NCBI RefSeq assembly: GCF_006636205.1
Contig: NZ_VIGB01000003.1
Location: forward strand, 7,008,501 to 7,072,500
Origin: Kitasatospora acidiphila
GTDB taxonomy: Bacteria > Actinomycetota > Actinomycetes > Streptomycetales > Streptomycetaceae
Direction of reading: 5' to 3'
DNA: 64,000 bases
Position numbers and translations under genes: made by a program
Notes under the pieces: generated by a model
The model's database searches: none
The model's input: only the letters and a program-made list of their open reading frames with translations
What the model was told of the DNA's origin: nothing
Part shown: piece after piece, positions 7,021 through 15,242 of the stretch
How positions within the stretch are numbered: position 1 is the first letter of the stretch
Layout of the letters: each line of letters opens with the position of its first letter

Positions 7021-8534
7021 CGTTGCGCGGTCTGCTTCAGGACAACGGCCTCGGCCTGCGGCTGCGCACCGGCGCCGCCGGTGCCGACCGCATCGTCCGC
7101 TGGGTGGCGGTGACCGAACTCGCCGATCCGACACCGTGGATGACGGGTGGCGAACTGATCCTCACCACCGGCCTGCGCCAGCGGACCACCGCGGCGCAGA
7201 CCGCCTTCGTCCAGCGCGTGGCCGCCGCCGGCGCCTCCGGGATCGGATTCGGCACCGGCCTGAGCCACACCGCGGTGCCGAGGGCGACGGTGGCCGAGGC
7301 CGAGCGGCAGGGCCTGGCCGTACTCGAAGTCCCGTACGAGACGCCGTTCATCGCGATCAGCCGCCTGGTCGCCGAACGGCTCGCGGCCGAGGACCACAGC
7401 GCCCAACGGCGGCTGGTGGACCAGCACGACCTGCTGGTCCAAGCGCTGCTGTCCGGCGGGGGCCTGACTGCGCTGCTGCGGATCCTGCGGCGCTGCTCCG
7501 GCGCCGAGGCCGCCGTCATCGACCGCCACGGGACGGTCCTCGCCGCCGCCCCGGAGCGTGCCGATGCGCTGGTCGAGGAGGTGCGGGCGGCCGGCCTTGA
7601 GCCCGCGGGCGACCCGGGGCGCGGCGGCCCGCTGTGCCTGCCGGTGCTGGTCGACGGAGCCGTCACCGGGTTCCTCTGCCTGCGGGCGGCCGGCGACGCG
7701 GCGGACGTCCTGCCGTACGCGGTGCGACTGATCGGCCTGGAGCTGGCACGCCGTCAGGCCCGGCTGGCCGGGCGGCGCGAACTGGTCGGCCAGGTGCTCG
7801 AAGACGTCGTGCGGGACGTGATCGCACCCGCGGCCGCCGAGCGCCGGCTCGCCGCGCTGGGGCTCGACGTCAAAGCCGCCCACCGGGTGGTGCTGGGCTG
7901 CCTGGCGGCCGACGCCCCCGGGTCGGAGGAGGGCCGGCGGTTGGCCCGGCTGCCCTGGACCACCACGGGCCGCCCCGGATCCCCCGAGCCGGTGCTCACC
8001 GCCGTGGTCAACCGGTACCTCGTCGCCGTGCTCCCGCAGACCACCCCAGTCGACGAGCCGGCCCGGCGGATCGGCACCGCGCTGTCCGCCCTCGATGCCC
8101 GCGCCTCGGTCGGCATCGGCGGCTGCTACCGAGGCGTCGACGGCCTGCGCTGGAGCTGGTTCGAGGCCCAGGCCGCCCTGGCCAAGGGCCCCGGAATCCA
8201 CGGCGGCGATCCGCTCGACCTGCCGCGCCTGCTGCTCGCCCACCCCGATCTGCCGCTCAAGCAGCTCGGCGCGGAGGTGCTGCGCCCGCTCACCGAGTTC
8301 GACGACGACCGCCACGGTGACCTGGTCCTGACGCTGCGCGCCTACCTGGCCGCGGACTGCTCGGTCCAGGCGGTCGCCGACCAGCTCTACGTCCACCGGA
8401 ACACCGTCCGCTACTGGCTGGACCAGATCGAGCGCCTCACCGGCCGCTCCCTGCAGTCCCTGCAGGACCGCTTCCACCTCTGGCTCGCCCTGCTGGCGGC
8501 CTACCCCGACGGCGGCCGCTCGGCCCCGGCGTAG
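7011..8534 (+). CDS. PucR-family transcriptional regulator
   Basis: This 507-residue regulator has an N-terminal PucR domain (LRGLLQDNGLGLRLRTGAAGADRIVRWV, then MTGGELILTTGL), a central GGDEF-like region, and a C-terminal helix-turn-helix, VQAVADQLYVHRNTVRYWLDQIERLTGR. PucR-type proteins often control purine, polyamine or GABA use and commonly sit divergently from the transporter they govern, as here. The ATG at 7011 lies only ten bases from the end of the tnpB transposon and has no well-placed ribosome binding site (nearest GGAAG is about 14 bases away). Its native promoter has therefore probably been lost and expression may now come from the element. Confidence 0.88.
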   Translation: MPMSLRGLLQDNGLGLRLRTGAAGADRIVRWVAVTELADPTPWMTGGELILTTGLRQRTTAAQTAFVQRVAAAGASGIGFGTGLSHTAVPRATVAEAERQGLAVLEVPYETPFIAISRLVAERLAAEDHSAQRRLVDQHDLLVQALLSGGGLTALLRILRRCSGAEAAVIDRHGTVLAAAPERADALVEEVRAAGLEPAGDPGRGGPLCLPVLVDGAVTGFLCLRAAGDAADVLPYAVRLIGLELARRQARLAGRRELVGQVLEDVVRDVIAPAAAERRLAALGLDVKAAHRVVLGCLAADAPGSEEGRRLARLPWTTTGRPGSPEPVLTAVVNRYLVAVLPQTTPVDEPARRIGTALSALDARASVGIGGCYRGVDGLRWSWFEAQAALAKGPGIHGGDPLDLPRLLLAHPDLPLKQLGAEVLRPLTEFDDDRHGDLVLTLRAYLAADCSVQAVADQLYVHRNTVRYWLDQIERLTGRSLQSLQDRFHLWLALLAAYPDGGRSAPA

Positions 8535-8559
8535 TCGGCGCCATAGCCATGGAAAACAC

Positions 8560-8593
8560 AGATGACCTGATTAGCAAGCTAATCAGGTCATCT
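8560..8593 (-). terminator. Strong intrinsic terminator downstream of tRNA-Leu
   Basis: Two 16-base arms starting AGATGACCTGATTAGC pair perfectly with only two bases between them. On the minus strand, downstream of the tRNA, the stem is followed by TGTGTTTTCC. It also lies 25 bases after the pucR stop and may end both transcripts. Confidence 0.8.
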
Positions 8594-8599
8594 GACTTG

Positions 8600-8684
8600 T
8601 GTCCGAGGGGGGACTTGAACCCCCACGCCCGATAAAGGGCACTAGCACCTCAAGCTAGCGCGTCTGCCATTCCGCCACCCGGAC
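8600..8684 (-). tRNA. tRNA-Leu (GAG)
   Basis: The 85-base sequence begins GTCCGGGTGGCGGAATGG and ends CCCTCGGACA. The acceptor arm pairs GTCCGGG with CTCGGAC (one G-U pair). The anticodon loop CTTGAGG in the stem GCTAG/CTAGT gives anticodon GAG, and the TGCCCTTTATCGGGCGT segment is the long variable arm of a leucine tRNA. The T-loop reads GTTCAAG. CCA is not encoded: the discriminator A is followed by CAA. Confidence 0.95.
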
Positions 8685-8921
8685 TAGGTGGTCCGCTCGG
8701 CCTGAGTAGTACCCGTTTCGGTTACCGCTCGTCGGCCGCGCTGACATGGATAACTGTAGCAAAGAACGGTGCGGGGTCCCAAAAGCCTGGGGGAGTGGGG
8801 TGGCTGGGGGTGGACGGCTGGGATCGGGGAGGTTCGGCGCGAGATGCCCTTGGGGTGGCGGGGTGACTGGGAGAGGATGGCCGGAAGCGCGGTCAGAGCG
8901 GCCGGTGGACGAGGAGGGCGC

Positions 8922-10252
8922 ATGAGCGAGTCGACGGTGGCGGGTGGGGCCCGGGTGAACGGCGAGTCGGAGGTCGCCGATATCTGCCGTGACCTGATCC
9001 GGATCGACACCAGCAACTACGGCGACAACTCCGGGCCCGGCGAACGGGCGGCGGCCGAGTACGTCGCCGAGCAGCTGGCCGAGTTCGGCGTGGAGCCCAC
9101 GATCATCGAGTCGGCCAAGGGCGGGCCTCGCTGGTGGTGCGGATCGAGGGCGAGGACCGGTCGCGGCCCGGGCTGCTGATCCACGGGCACACCGATGTGG
9201 TTCCGGCCAACGCCGACGACTGGACGCACCACCCGTTCTCCGGCGAGATCGCGGACGGCTGCGTCTGGGGCCGCGGGGCCGTGGACATGAAGGACATGGA
9301 CGCGATGACCCTGGCCGTGGTCCGCGACCGGCTGCGCACCGGGCGCAAGCCCCCGCGCGACCTGGTGCTGGCGTTCCTGGCGGACGAGGAGGCCGGCGGC
9401 AGCTACGGCGCGCGGTTCCTGGTGGACAAGCACCCGGGGCTCTTCGAAGGCGTGACCGAGGCGATCGGCGAGGTCGGCGGCTTCTCCTTCACGGTCAACG
9501 ACAAGGCGCGGCTCTACCTGGTCGAGACGGCCGAGAAGGGCATGCACTGGATGCGCCTGACGGTCGAGGGCCGGGCCGGGCACGGCTCGATGATGAACGA
9601 CGACAACGCCATCACCGAGCTGTGCGAGGCGGTGGCCCGGCTGGGGCGGCACGAGTTCCCGCTGCGGATCACCAAGACCGTCCGCTCCTTCCTGGACGAG
9701 CTGTCGGACGCGCTGGGCGTGCCGCTCGACCCGGAGAACATGGACGAGACGCTGCGGATCCTCGGCGGCATCGCCAAGATGATCGGCACCACGCTGCGCA
9801 ACACCGCGCAGCCGACCATGCTGGGCGCGGGGTACAAGGTCAACGTGATCCCCGGGCAGGCCACCGCGCACGTGGACGGGCGGTTCCTGCCCGGGTACGA
9901 GGAGGAGTTCCTCGCCGAGCTCGACCGGGTGCTCGGCCCGCGCGTGAAGCGGGAGAGCCTGCACTCGGACAAGGCCATCGAGACCAGCTTCGACGGCGCG
10001 CTGGTGGACGCCATGCAGCAGGCGCTGCGGGCGGAGGACCCGATCGCCCGGGCCGTGCCGTACTGCCTCTCCGGCGGCACCGACGCCAAGTCGTTCACCG
10101 ACCTCGGCATCCGCTGCTTCGGCTTCGCGCCGCTGCAGCTGCCGCCGGAGCTGGACTTCGCGGGGATGTTCCACGGCGTGGACGAGCGGGTGCCGGTGGA
10201 GGGTCTGAAGTTCGGCGTCCGGGTGCTCGACCGGTTCATCGACGCCTGCTGA
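8922..10252 (+). pseudogene. M20-family metallopeptidase, interrupted by one missing G
   Basis: The frame from ATG 8922 (MSESTVAGGARVNGESEV, ribosome binding site GAGGAGGG) reads DICRDLIRIDTSNYGDNSGPGERAAAEYVAE up to about 9118. From there the match moves to the next frame: VVRIEGEDRSRPGLLIHGHTDVVPANADDW to the stop at 10252. Adding one G within 9119-9125 restores a 443-444-residue enzyme. Metal-binding HTD, GRGAVDMKD, DEEAGG and the C-terminal FHGVDERVP are intact. M20 peptidases cleave peptides or acylated amino acids with two zinc ions. The single-base loss in a G-rich run is repeated in four other genes here, so a sequence error is likely. Confidence 0.85.
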
Positions 10253-10329
10253 GCAGGGGTTCCCGCGCCGGGAGCCGACCATGATCTCCTCTGATGTTCC
10301 GTCAATCTCCTGAGCTGGTTATCACCGGC

Positions 10330-10385
10330 ATGAGTGAGAAACCAACGGCCACCGTCCCCCGTTCGGCGGTGGCTCGTTCACTCAT
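10330..10385 (+). promoter_or_regulatory. Long interrupted hairpin before the short chaplin gene
   Basis: ATGAGTGA at 10330-10337 pairs with TCACTCAT at 10378-10385, and inside it GCCACCG (10348-10354) pairs with CGGTGGC (10367-10373). It lies 78 bases after the peptidase stop and 46 bases before the chaplin start. It could terminate the peptidase message or form part of the chaplin leader; no T-run follows. Confidence 0.45.
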
Positions 10386-10431
10386 TTGGCGGCACGGGTG
10401 ACCGAGCCGCTCGGATGATCAGGAGGAATGG

Positions 10432-10673
10432 ATGAACGTCAAGAAGATCGCTGCCGTGACCGTCGCCGCCGGTGGCCTGATGCTGGGGCCGCCGGTGCCG
10501 CCGCCGCGGCCGGGGGTGCCGGCGCGGAGGGCGCCGCGGTGGGCTCGCCCGGCGTGCTGTCCGGCAATGTGGTCCAGGTGCCGGTGCACATCCCGGTCAA
10601 CGTCTGCGGCGACACGATCAACGTGATCGGCCTGCTGAACCCGGCGTTCGGCAACACCTGCGTCAACCAGTAG
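10432..10673 (+). pseudogene. Short chaplin, interrupted by one missing G
   Basis: ATG 10432, with AGGAGGA upstream, starts a signal peptide MNVKKIAAVTVAAGGLML. At the run GGGG (10485-10488) the frame shifts: the next frame continues GAAGAAAAAGGAGAEG and then the chaplin domain AVGSPGVLSGNVVQVPVHIP-VNVCGDTINVIGLLNPAFGN-TCVNQ. One more G gives a complete 81-residue short chaplin of the ChpE-H type with two cysteines. Chaplins are secreted amyloid-forming proteins that coat aerial hyphae and lower surface tension. The missing base is probably a sequence error, because the domain beyond it is perfectly conserved. Confidence 0.85.
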
Positions 10674-10687
10674 GCCCGGCGATTGCT

Positions 10688-10724
10688 GTGGGGCGGTCCC
10701 GCTTCGGGATCGCCCCACTTCTCA
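10688..10724 (+). terminator. Intrinsic terminator after the short chaplin
   Basis: A 14-bp stem with one G-U pair (GTGGGGCGGTCCCG with CGGGATCGCCCCAC) and a CTT loop is followed by TTCTCATTTC. Confidence 0.85.
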
Positions 10725-10848
10725 TTTCAATCCACCCGATCGGGTGATGTGCCTCCGGATGGCTCAACCTTTTCGAGCATGGCTCGTTGAATTGTGGGCG
10801 GCAAAAGCATTCGTCGGAATTTCCGACCGTCACATGACAGGGGTATGT

Positions 10849-11649
10849 ATGCGACAGGTGGCCAAAAAAGGGATCCTCACGGCGGTAGCCACCGGTACCG
10901 TGCTGGCGTCCGCAGGGGGCTACGCCTATGCGGCGGCCGGCGCTTCGGGTGCGGCGGCCGGCTCGCCGGGCGTCGCCTCCGGGAACAGCGTCCAGGTGCC
11001 GATCGAGGTTCCGATCAACGTCTGCGGCGACACGATCGACGTGGTCGGCGCGCTCAACCCGGCGTTCGGGAACCAGTGCGCCAACACCAGCTCGTCGGGT
11101 CACCACCACGGTGGGGACCAGAACGGCCCCGGCGGTCACGGCAGCACCGGCGGTTCGGTGGCCGGCAGCTCGGCCTCCGGCGTCGCCAAGGGGTCACCGG
11201 GCGTCGGCTCCGGCAACAACGCCCAGGTCCCGGTCGACGTGCCGGTCAACGCCTGCGGCGACTCGGTCGACGTGATCGGTGCGCTCAACCCGGCGTTCGG
11301 CAATGAGTGTGCCAACACCTCCGTCAGCCAGGGTGTCCACACCCCGCCGCCGGCCCCGACCCCGCAGCAGTGCACCGGCGGCTGCGACACTCCGCCGCCG
11401 GCGCCGCCCGCTGCGAACGTGCCGCCCGCTTCGAACGTGCCGCCGGGCACCTCGGTGTCCGACACCCACGGAACGCCGATCGCGCGGTCGGCCGCACCCG
11501 GGACCACCCAGGTGTCGGCCGAGTCCGCACCGGCCGCCACCAAGTTGGCCTACACCGGGGTCAGCGGCCTGGACGTACTGGCTCCGGCGGGCCTGGGCCT
11601 GCTGCTGGCCGGCGGCGTGCTCTACCGCAAGGGGCGCAGGGCCTCCTGA
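10849..11649 (+). CDS. Long chaplin with two chaplin domains and sortase signal
   Basis: The 266-residue protein starts at ATG 10849 (MRQVAKKGILTAVATGTV), with GACAGGGG upstream. It has a signal peptide, then two chaplin domains, GSPGVASGNSVQVPIEVPIN and GSPGVGSGNNAQVPVDVPVN, each ending NPAFGNxCANTS. A glycine/histidine linker separates the domains, a proline-rich stretch follows, and the C-terminus has LAYTG at 233-237, a membrane segment and a basic tail RKGRRAS. This is the LAxTG signal used by class E sortases, so the protein is predicted to be anchored to the cell wall like ChpA-C and help erect aerial hyphae. It follows a short chaplin gene directly. Confidence 0.93.
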   Translation: MRQVAKKGILTAVATGTVLASAGGYAYAAAGASGAAAGSPGVASGNSVQVPIEVPINVCGDTIDVVGALNPAFGNQCANTSSSGHHHGGDQNGPGGHGSTGGSVAGSSASGVAKGSPGVGSGNNAQVPVDVPVNACGDSVDVIGALNPAFGNECANTSVSQGVHTPPPAPTPQQCTGGCDTPPPAPPAANVPPASNVPPGTSVSDTHGTPIARSAAPGTTQVSAESAPAATKLAYTGVSGLDVLAPAGLGLLLAGGVLYRKGRRAS

Positions 11650-11665
11650 CGGGGCTCCCGGGGGC

Positions 11666-11732
11666 GGGGAGTGCGTGCCTACCCGCCCGCAACCGGGCCT
11701 CGCCCGCGAGGGCAACCAGGCACGCACTCCCC
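11666..11732 (+). terminator. Large stem-loop after the long chaplin
   Basis: Arms GGGGAGTGCGTGCCT (11666-11680) and AGGCACGCACTCCCC (11718-11732) pair over 15 bp around a 37-base GC-rich loop that can itself fold. There is no T-run. It separates convergent genes and is likely a shared terminator or stable 3' end. Confidence 0.65.
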
Positions 11733-11764
11733 GGCGGCCGACGGCTACCGCCGGCGGCCGGCGG

Positions 11765-11974
11765 TCACCAGCTGCGGACCTGCCGGATGATCCGACGCCG
11801 CAGCCGGACCGTGCGGCTGCCGTCCGGATAGAGCCGCAGCCGGTCCAGCTCCCAGTGCCCGTACTCGGCGTGCTCGGTCAGCAGCTGTCGGGCCGCATTG
11901 CGCGTGGTGCCGCGCGGCATGCGCAGCGACTGGTACTCGTACTCGGGCTGCCGGACCAGCTTCGGTGGGGTCAA
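11765..11974 (-). CDS. DUF5703 family protein
   Basis: This 69-residue protein reads PPKLVRQPEYEYQSLRMPRG, then TRNAARQLLTEHAEYGHWEL and DRLRLYPDGSRTVRLRRRI, the pattern of the actinobacterial DUF5703 family; its function is unknown. The start is TTG at 11974, chosen because GAGGAGG lies at the right distance and no ATG or GTG does. It is convergent with the long chaplin gene. It is basic and rich in arginine near the C-terminus. Confidence 0.78.
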   Translation of the reverse strand: MTPPKLVRQPEYEYQSLRMPRGTTRNAARQLLTEHAEYGHWELDRLRLYPDGSRTVRLRRRIIRQVRSW

Positions 11975-12390
11975 CGTCGCCTCCTCAGCGTTGCCTGCTG
12001 CGTTCTGTGCTCGGCTTTGTCTGCTCGGTCTGTCTGTTCGGTATGTCTGCTCAGTGCTGTCTGCGGGCAAGCCTACGACTTGCCAGTGACAGTGACACCG
12101 GCCCTGCGGCAAGCCCGCGGGAGCCGCGCCGGGCCTGCGGGAGCCGACCCGGGGCCGACCGCCGCCAGGGCGCGACACGCCCACCCGGGGCACCGTCCTG
12201 ACCGGTCACGCGCCATTCTCCCGGTTCGGCGAACTGATGCGTAATCAATTCCCGAGGGCGGAACCAGGAAACGCCGTGGCGGGCACAGAAGCGCACGCTT
12301 CGGACATCGCGGGTCAAGTTGCCGGGCTTTCGCAAACTGAGACGGTAGCCCCTGTGCACCACGGGCCCGGGTGCGGATAGCGTCTGTCCC
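11975..12390. other. Intergenic region, 416 bp
   Basis: This lies between two divergent genes. The first 100 bases hold a pyrimidine-rich stretch of repeated TCTGTCTG/TGTCTGCTC words. The rest is GC-rich with no open frame that resembles a protein. A -10-like box TAGCGT at 12378-12383 lies just before the start of the gene to the right. I see no RNA gene. Confidence 0.5.
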
Positions 12391-13038
12391 ATGTCTGATG
12401 CCGCGCAGCTCAACCGGACCGAGGTACGCGAAGCCGCCGAGGCGGTCAAGGCCGCCATCGACCGCCATTTGGAAGCGGTGTCCAGCACCACCACCGCAGA
12501 CGATCCCGCGGTCTTCGCCGCCTACGAGGAGTTGGCTGCGGCGGCCATCCACTACGACCAACTGCTCTACGAGGTCTATGACGAGGTGACCCCGTTCGAG
12601 GTCCCCGGCGACGGCGGCCCGGGCAGCTACCAGGGCCCGGAGGAGCCCGAGGCGATCAGCGTGCTGATCCGCCGCGACTACCGGATCGCCGACCCGCGCC
12701 GGCTGCGCGCGCAGGCCGAGCGGGTGGACTCCTCGCTCGAATCGGCCGAGCGCGGCGGCCAGGGGGTGACGGCGGCCGCGGTCGGCGCGGTCTTCGGCGA
12801 GTACGAGCCGGACGAGATCGCCGCCCGGGCCGAGGAGTTCGGCCTGGAGGAGGGCGACGCCACGATCTGGGTGGCGGCCACCGATCCGACCGACCCGGGG
12901 AGTGGCTCGCCGAGCCGTTCGACAGTCCGGACCCGCACCTGCTGCTCTGCCGCTTCGACGTCAGCGAGGTGTACGACGAGGAGGACGGCCTCGGCTGACC
13001 GAGGACGCAAGACGTCGGGGCGGCTCCCGCGATCGTGA
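12391..13038 (+). CDS. Conserved actinobacterial protein of unknown function (C-terminus altered by one missing G)
   Basis: The protein begins MSDAAQLNRTEVREAAEAVKAAIDRHLEAV and is acidic, with IHYDQLLYEVYDEVTPFEVP in the middle. I do not recognise a named domain. At GGGG (12897-12900) one G appears to be missing: with it, the sequence continues DPGEWLAEPFDSPDPHLLLCRFDVSEVYDEEDGLG and stops at 12996-12998, giving about 203 residues. Without it the frame runs to 13038 as an arginine/serine-rich tail that looks like a shadow. The start has no ribosome binding site, but TAGCGT at 12378-12383 suggests a leaderless message. Confidence 0.75.
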   Translation: MSDAAQLNRTEVREAAEAVKAAIDRHLEAVSSTTTADDPAVFAAYEELAAAAIHYDQLLYEVYDEVTPFEVPGDGGPGSYQGPEEPEAISVLIRRDYRIADPRRLRAQAERVDSSLESAERGGQGVTAAAVGAVFGEYEPDEIAARAEEFGLEEGDATIWVAATDPTDPGSGSPSRSTVRTRTCCSAASTSARCTTRRTASADRGRKTSGRLPRS

Positions 13039-13084
13039 CCGGGAGCCGCCCCAAACACTTCTGACGATGCGTCAGCCCCGTGTG

Positions 13085-15232
13085 TCAGCCCTGCGGGGCG
13101 TTCTCGGTCAGCAGGGCGCGCAGCCGGGTGGTGCGCGGCGTGGCGGGGCGCTCGGCCACGGCCTGGGCCAGTGCGGGACCGGCCGCGTGCACCACCGAGA
13201 GGTGCCGCTCGGCCCGCCCGAAGGCGGTGTAGACCCACTGCCGGGTCAGCCCGGGGCCCGCCTCCTCGGGCAGCACCACGACGGCCGCCGGCCAGCGCCG
13301 CCCGGCCGCCTGATGGACCGTCAGCGACCAGCCGTGCCGCAGCCGGTCGACCTGGGCGGGCGGCAGCACCAGCTCGCTGCCGTCGGCCAGGGCCAGCCGC
13401 AGGCCGTCCCGGTCGCCGCCCAGTACCCGCCCCGGATGGTTGATCCCGGGCAGCGGCGAGTAGACCACCCGGTCGCCCGGGTCGAAGCCGCCGAACCGCC
13501 CGGGGCCGGGGTTCAGCCGGGCCTTGACGGCGGCGTTGAGCGCCCGGGTGCCGGCCGGGCCGCCGTGGCCGGGGGTCAGCAGCACCGTCTGCTCGGCGGG
13601 GATGCCCAGCGCACGCGGAATCGACTCGGTGAGCAGTTGCACGGCCCGGTGCACCGCTTCGGCGGACTCGCGGGCGGTGACGATCACCACCTCCTTGTCC
13701 GGCGCCTCCACGGTGGTCAGCTCGCCGACGCCGATGCCGGAGACCAGCTCGCCGATCGGGCCGAGGTCGGGGGTGCGGGAGGCCACCTGCGGGCACACCT
13801 TGGCGGCCAGCAGGTCGGCGAACAGCCGCCCGGGGCCGGCCGACCAGAGCTGGCCCGGGTCGCCGCTGAGCACCAGCCGGGTGCCGTCGGCCAGCGCCTC
13901 GACCAGGGTGGCGGCCTGCTCCAGGTCGAGCAGCGGGGCGTCCTGGACGATCAGCAGGTCCAGCGCCAGGGCGCCCTCCTCGGTGCGCTCGACGGTGCCG
14001 GGGCGCAGCAGCTCGGCGAGGGTCAGCGACTCGGGCTCGCCCAGGGCGTCGCGGCCGTACTCGGTCCAGGCGGCGGCCCGGGCCCGCAGGCCGAGCGCGC
14101 GGGCGGCGCGCAGCAGGGCGGCGAGCTCACCGCGCGAGGCGGCGTCCCCGGTGTGCAGCACCAGCGGGCCGGTGGCGACGGCGCGGATCAGCGCGGCGGC
14201 CGAGGCGGAGCCGGCCGCGCCGGCGGCCGCCTCCCAGTCGGCCTCGCCGGGAGCACCCGGCTCGCCCTCGGGGGCGGAAGCCTCGACCGGCGTCGGCGAT
14301 TCCTCGACCGGTGTCCCGAAGGTGGAGAGCAGCCGGGCCAGGCCCTCGGCGGCCTCCTCCTCGGCCTGTGCCAGCCGGTCCAGCGCCAGCAGCAGCCGCA
14401 TCGGCGGCTCCTCGTCCTCGCCGACCTCGCGGGCGCCCGGACCGGTCTCCTCCTCCTGGAACGGCAGCACCCGGCCGTCCTCGACGGCGGCCTGCACCGC
14501 CTGCTCCGGGTCGGGCAGGCCGAGCTTCTCCAGCCCGGCGCGCAGCTCGTCGGCGGTCAGCGCGGAGTGGCCGCGCAGCGCGGCCTGCTCCAGCAGCCAG
14601 ATGGCCAGCGCCCGGCCGCGGCGCGGGTCGTCGGGGCCGGCAGCGGGGCCGAGCAGCGCCTTGGCGAAGCCGTCGGCCTGCTCGGGGCGCACCCCGGGCA
14701 GCGCCAGCAGGGCCCACGGGTCCTGCTGGAGGGTGTCGGGCGCCTGTTCGCCGAGCGTGGTCAGGGCGGCGTGCGCCAGCTGGTCGGCGGCCGCAGCGGG
14801 CGCTCCGCCGTGGGTGAGCAGCTGCACGGTGGCGCGCAGTGCGTCGGCCGGGAGCTCCAGCCGGGGCGCGGCCGCCGGCTCGGGCGCGGGCGCCGCGGTG
14901 GCCGGGGCGTCGGGAGCGGCGGGGGCGTCGGCCGGGGAGCCGGGCTTCGCCGGCGCGGGGCGTGACGGTGCGTCGGGGGTGCGCCGCTCCACGGCCCGCA
15001 CGGCCTCGGTCAGCGCGGCCAGCTCGGCGGCGCGGCGCGCCGGGTCCACGGTCCGGGGTGTGAAGCCGGTGACGCCCGCCGCGGGGCCCTGGCCGCCCGC
15101 CGGCCGCTCGTCGGCGGCTCGGGGCTCGGGCACCGGCGTCTCGGCAGCGGCGGCCGCCTCCTCCGAGGGAGCCTGCGCGCCCCCCGCGTCCGGCTCCGGG
15201 CCGTCGGCCGCCGGTTCGTCCGTCTGACTCAC
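13085..15232 (-). CDS. RecD-like helicase-related protein with degenerate ATP site
   Basis: This 715-residue protein (GTG start at 15232, VSQTDEPAADGPEPDAG) has a disordered acidic/proline-rich N-terminal 150 residues, a helix-hairpin-helix-like middle, and a C-terminal half resembling RecD2-type helicases: RLVLSGDPGQLWSAGPGRLF, GDRVVYSPLPGINHPGRVLG and SLTVHQAAGRRWPAAVVVLP. Where Walker A should be, it reads VLHTGDAASRGELAAL, with no GKT/GKS, and the Walker B equivalent is LLIVQDAPLLDL. ATP hydrolysis is therefore doubtful. It probably binds DNA or acts as a regulatory relative. It follows an aldo/keto reductase gene by 10 bases and is likely in one operon with it. Confidence 0.72.
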   Translation of the reverse strand: MSQTDEPAADGPEPDAGGAQAPSEEAAAAAETPVPEPRAADERPAGGQGPAAGVTGFTPRTVDPARRAAELAALTEAVRAVERRTPDAPSRPAPAKPGSPADAPAAPDAPATAAPAPEPAAAPRLELPADALRATVQLLTHGGAPAAAADQLAHAALTTLGEQAPDTLQQDPWALLALPGVRPEQADGFAKALLGPAAGPDDPRRGRALAIWLLEQAALRGHSALTADELRAGLEKLGLPDPEQAVQAAVEDGRVLPFQEEETGPGAREVGEDEEPPMRLLLALDRLAQAEEEAAEGLARLLSTFGTPVEESPTPVEASAPEGEPGAPGEADWEAAAGAAGSASAAALIRAVATGPLVLHTGDAASRGELAALLRAARALGLRARAAAWTEYGRDALGEPESLTLAELLRPGTVERTEEGALALDLLIVQDAPLLDLEQAATLVEALADGTRLVLSGDPGQLWSAGPGRLFADLLAAKVCPQVASRTPDLGPIGELVSGIGVGELTTVEAPDKEVVIVTARESAEAVHRAVQLLTESIPRALGIPAEQTVLLTPGHGGPAGTRALNAAVKARLNPGPGRFGGFDPGDRVVYSPLPGINHPGRVLGGDRDGLRLALADGSELVLPPAQVDRLRHGWSLTVHQAAGRRWPAAVVVLPEEAGPGLTRQWVYTAFGRAERHLSVVHAAGPALAQAVAERPATPRTTRLRALLTENAPQG

Positions 15233-15242
15233 AGTTGCTGAC

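Noticed and set aside
8685..8921. Small gene between tRNA-Leu and the peptidase
   Set aside because: The only open frames are G-rich and in frame with the peptidase start region; the ribosome binding site and conservation begin at 8922.
10485..10488. Programmed ribosomal frameshifting in the interrupted genes
   Set aside because: The five sites share only a G/C run, need the same +1 base, and occur in unrelated genes without slippery heptamers or conserved downstream structures.
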